Assembly (NCBI GenBank): GCA_001429255.1
Contig: LMJI01000001.1
Location: 2,278,310-2,342,309 of the forward strand
DNA: 64,000 nt
Origin: Cellulomonas sp. Root930
GTDB lineage: Bacteria; Actinomycetota; Actinomycetes; Actinomycetales; Cellulomonadaceae
Direction: 5' to 3'
The notes below the pieces were generated by a model. It was not told where the DNA came from. It did not search any database and saw only the letters and a list, made by a program, of their open reading frames with translations. A program made the translations under genes and the position numbers. Below are positions 61,689-64,000 of the stretch, in pieces. Position 1 is the first letter of the stretch. The number at the start of each line of letters is the position of its first letter.

Positions 61689-62207
61689 TTACGGCTGTGG
61701 CGTCGCGCCGTGACCTGCGATCCAGTGGCGTGCCACGTCCTGCTCGACCTCCAGCGCCGAGCGGATCGCGTCGGCCGTCGCCTGCTCGATCGCGGAGCCG
61801 AAGAGCGGCACCGTCGCGCGCAGGTCGCCGTCGTACGTGACGGTGGTCGAACCGGCCCCGGAGGCCGCGAGCGCCGTGCGTCCGCTGAGGCGGACGGGGG
61901 CGCCGGCGATCTCGACGACGACGGTCCCGACGCGGGAACCGTCCGCCGCGGGGGCCTCCCACGCCTCGACCTGGCGGACGTCGATCCGGGTGCCGACGAA
62001 GCCGCGCAGGTGCGCGGGGATCTGGTCGGTGGGCAGCGCGCGGCGCGTGGTCACCGTGAACGCCTCGTCCGGTGCCCCGGTGATGTCCACGTGCTGCTCG
62101 AGCGCGCCGCTCGCGCGCACCTTCTGGTGGACGTACTCCGGGTCGGCGAGGAGCCGTGCCGCCGCGCGGGCGTCGGTCGGCAGGTCGATCGTCACGCTCA
62201 GTCGCAC
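61689..62207 (-). CDS. DUF2505 (SRPBCC-like) protein
   Basis: The 172-residue protein matches DUF2505: LSVTIDLPTDARAAARLLAD, VHQKVRASGALEQHVDI, RRALPTDQIPAHLRGFVG and YDGDLRATVPLFGSAIEQAT with a long final helix. The family is START-like with unknown ligands and common in actinobacteria. The GTG at 62207 gives the start directly before the first strand. Divergent from pdtaS. Confidence 0.8.
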   Translation of the reverse strand: MRLSVTIDLPTDARAAARLLADPEYVHQKVRASGALEQHVDITGAPDEAFTVTTRRALPTDQIPAHLRGFVGTRIDVRQVEAWEAPAADGSRVGTVVVEIAGAPVRLSGRTALAASGAGSTTVTYDGDLRATVPLFGSAIEQATADAIRSALEVEQDVARHWIAGHGATPQP

Positions 62208-62307
62208 GGTGGGTCCTTCGAGGATCGGGTGTGTGGCTCCGAGGCTAGCCGCCCGGGTGTCGGCCGTCCTGCCCTCGGGCCGCCCGGCGCCGCCTACCCT
62301 GGTGCCC

Positions 62308-63789
62308 GTGTCCACGCTGAGCACCCTCGCCGCTCGTCATGCCGCGCTCGATGCTCACGACCTCGAGTGGCTGCACCTCCTCGTCGGCGACTGGCAGGTC
62401 CTGTCCGACCTCGCGTTCGCCGACCTCGTGCTCTGGCTGCCGACGACCGACGGCGACTTCGTCGCCATCGCGCAGTGCCGCCCGTCCACCGGGGCCACCG
62501 TGCACTACGACGACGTCGTCGGCTCGAGCGCCCCCGAGGGGCAGCGCCCCCAGCTGCAGCGGTCGCTCGACGAGCGCGCGGCCCAGCGCTCCCGCGAGCC
62601 GCGCTGGTTCGGCTCGTACGCGGTGCGCGAGGAGGCCGTGCCGGTGGTCCGCGGCGGCAAGGCGATCGCCGTGCTCGCCCGCCAGACCAACCTCGGTGGC
62701 GCCCGGACGCCCAGCCGGCTCGAGCTCAACTACGTCGAGGCGGCCGACGACATCTTCGCGATGGTCGGGCGCGGCGAGTTCCCGGCGCCCGACGCGCCCA
62801 CCGGTCCCCGTCGCGGCGCCCCCCGCGTGGGTGACGGGCTCGTCCGCCTCAACTCCGAGGGCGAGGTGCTCTACGCGAGCCCCAACGCCCTGTCCTGCTT
62901 CCACCGGCTCGGCGTGGTCGGCGACCTCGTCGGGCGCTCGCTGGTCGAGGTGACCGCCGACCTCATCGAGCAGCACGACACCGTCGACGAGTCGATGCCC
63001 CTGGTGCTCATGGGGCGGGCGCCGTGGCGGGTGGACGTCGAGGCGCGCGGGGTCGCCCTGTCGCTGCGCGCGGTGCCCCTGACCGAGCACGGCCAGCGGG
63101 TCGGTGCGGTGCTGCTGTGCCGCGACGTGTCCGAGCTGCGTCGCCGCGAGCGCGAGCTCATCACCAAGGACGCGACGATCCGGGAGATCCACCACCGGGT
63201 GAAGAACAACCTGCAGACGGTGGCCGCGCTGCTGCGGCTGCAGTCCCGGCGCGTCGCCTCGCCCGAGGCCAAGGAGGCGCTGGGGGAGGCGATGCGACGG
63301 GTCGCCACGATCGCGCTCGTGCACGAGACCCTGTCGCAGACGCTGGACGAGAGCGTGCCCTTCGACGACCTCGTCGGGCGCAGCCTGCGGCTCGCGGCGG
63401 ACGTGGCCACCGAGGGCGCGCACGTGCAGACCCTGGTGCGGGGGTCGTTCGGCTCCATCCCCGCGGAGGACGCGACCGCGCTGGCCCTCATCCTCACCGA
63501 GCTGGTGACCAACGCGGTCGAGCACGGGTTCGAGGGGCGGGAGTCGGGGACCGTCGAGGTCCTCGTGCAGCGGCAGGACGACGCCCTGCGCGTCGAGGTG
63601 GCCGACGACGGCTCCGGCCTGCCGGCCGACCGCGGCGCCGGCACCGGGCTCGGCACGCAGATCGTCTCCACGCTGGTCACCAACGAGATGCGCGGCACCA
63701 TCGAGTGGTCGAGCCGCGAGGGCGGCGGGACCTCGGTGGTCATCGAGGCGCGGCTGCGCGGTCCGCGCGACGTCGCGGCACTGATCTGA
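62308..63789 (+). CDS. pdtaS: PdtaS-type sensor histidine kinase
   Basis: The 493-residue soluble kinase has an N-terminal GAF-like domain (residues 1-150), a PAS domain (about 165-280), a HisKA_2/HWE dimer helix with REIHHRVKNNLQTVAALLRL (phospho-His) and an HATPase domain (ILTELVTNAVEHG, DDGSGLP, GTGLGTQIV). This is the architecture of mycobacterial PdtaS, which signals to the ANTAR RNA-binding regulator PdtaR; no pdtaR gene lies in the window. TACCCT ends 7 nt before the GTG, suggesting a leaderless mRNA. Convergent with a whiB1-like gene. Confidence 0.92.
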   Translation: MSTLSTLAARHAALDAHDLEWLHLLVGDWQVLSDLAFADLVLWLPTTDGDFVAIAQCRPSTGATVHYDDVVGSSAPEGQRPQLQRSLDERAAQRSREPRWFGSYAVREEAVPVVRGGKAIAVLARQTNLGGARTPSRLELNYVEAADDIFAMVGRGEFPAPDAPTGPRRGAPRVGDGLVRLNSEGEVLYASPNALSCFHRLGVVGDLVGRSLVEVTADLIEQHDTVDESMPLVLMGRAPWRVDVEARGVALSLRAVPLTEHGQRVGAVLLCRDVSELRRRERELITKDATIREIHHRVKNNLQTVAALLRLQSRRVASPEAKEALGEAMRRVATIALVHETLSQTLDESVPFDDLVGRSLRLAADVATEGAHVQTLVRGSFGSIPAEDATALALILTELVTNAVEHGFEGRESGTVEVLVQRQDDALRVEVADDGSGLPADRGAGTGLGTQIVSTLVTNEMRGTIEWSSREGGGTSVVIEARLRGPRDVAALI

Positions 63790-63850
63790 CGGCGACGCCG
63801 ATCTGACGGCGGCGTTGATCTGACGGCGACGCCGATCTGACGGCCGGGCC
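63783..63850 (+). repeat. 4 x 17 bp tandem repeat over the pdtaS stop
   Basis: Units start at 63783, 63800, 63817 and 63834 with consensus GATCTGACGGCGACGCC. Units 1 and 3 are identical, and units 2 and 4 differ mostly at their ends. The pdtaS TGA lies in unit 1. Because 17 is not a multiple of 3, the repeated TGA gives stops in all three frames. Confidence 0.9.
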
Positions 63851-63861
63851 CGGACGCGGCT

Positions 63862-63894
63862 CGACCCCGCCGCGCGGTGTGCGTGACGGGGTCG
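63862..63894. terminator. Possible terminator between pdtaS and whiB1
   Basis: CGACCCCG (63862-63869) and CGGGGTCG (63887-63894) form a perfect 8-bp stem with a 17-nt loop in the gap between convergent genes. Confidence 0.45.
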
Positions 63895-63912
63895 GAGCGG
63901 TGTGTCGGGAGG

Positions 63913-64000
63913 TCAGCCGGCGCGGCGCTGGCGGGCCGTGCGGCGCTTGAGCGCGCGGCGCTCGTCCTCGGAGAGCCCGCCCCAGACGCCCGCGTCCTGG
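63913..64000 (-). CDS. whiB1: WhiB-family regulator, C-terminal part (WhiB1-like)
   Basis: Only the last 29 residues are present. They contain the WhiB turn GVWGGLSEDERRALKRR and a basic tail RTARQRRAG that contacts DNA. The sequence and the convergent position next to pdtaS match mycobacterial WhiB1 (Rv3219/Rv3220c neighbourhood, recalled). The 4Fe-4S cysteines lie outside the window. Confidence 0.82.
   Translation of the reverse strand, partial: QDAGVWGGLSEDERRALKRRTARQRRAG

Noticed and set aside
63783..63850. CRISPR array
   Set aside because: Units are 17 bp and directly adjacent with no spacers, and there are no cas genes. It is a simple tandem repeat.

Overview
The window is about 64 kb of very GC-rich, densely packed bacterial DNA. 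GTG starts, 1-4 base gene overlaps and probable leaderless transcripts are common. WhiB, PdtaS, CpfC/ChdC, a PASTA-less Ser/Thr kinase and LacI-type sugar regulators point to an actinobacterium. The GH10-CBM2 xylanase closely resembles Cellulomonas fimi Cex (recalled, not searched), so Cellulomonas or a close cellulolytic relative is likely. I see no rRNA, tRNA, CRISPR, insertion sequence or phage gene.

Layout. 1-13988: envelope lipoprotein (DUF4349), AlkA-like DNA glycosylase, MscS channel, kinase-like protein with a broken P-loop, WYL regulator divergent from a DrrAB-type exporter, Ogt, secreted beta-lactamase-fold hydrolase, MoaD-like protein without a Gly-Gly tail, and a translationally coupled run of small-enzyme genes ending in a ThrE-type exporter. 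13985-16256: NhaA and PPK2. 16356-33517: a molybdenum/nitrate island. It holds a HTH-TOBE protein with ModABC, NarK, Mo nitrate reductase and its flavoprotein, a membrane-anchored SUOX-like protein, NirBD, a CysG-like siroheme enzyme, a HemD/winged-helix regulator (NnaR type) and a CbiX-type chelatase. The narK and nirB promoters share a conserved block of about 65 bp, which suggests one regulator drives both operons.

33562-38410: surface genes, including an 865-residue LxxG heptad-repeat protein paired with a small membrane protein behind a repeat-rich control region, and a NYN protein. 38473-48066: carbohydrate use. The Cex-like xylanase, a MarR regulator and a Ser/Thr kinase are followed by a MalR-like LacI regulator, a GH13 alpha-glucosidase and a sugar ABC importer without an ATPase. 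48160-53294: coproporphyrin ferrochelatase and ChdC (coproporphyrin-dependent haem route), META protein, luciferase-like oxidoreductase, glutamate dehydrogenase and a small secreted Cys protein. 53516-56797: PutA.

56890-61401: a second ATPase-less sugar importer (CebEFG type) with a CelR-like LacI repressor. Three sites matching the CelR/CebR consensus at 12 of 14 positions flank its promoter. 61689-64000: DUF2505 protein, PdtaS histidine kinase, a 4 x 17 bp tandem repeat over the pdtaS stop, and a partial WhiB1-like gene; this convergent pdtaS/whiB1 pair is also found in mycobacteria.

I found no convincing wholly new system. The best leads are the shared nitrate promoters, the CelR operator set, the heptad-repeat surface locus and several unexplained operator-like repeats.
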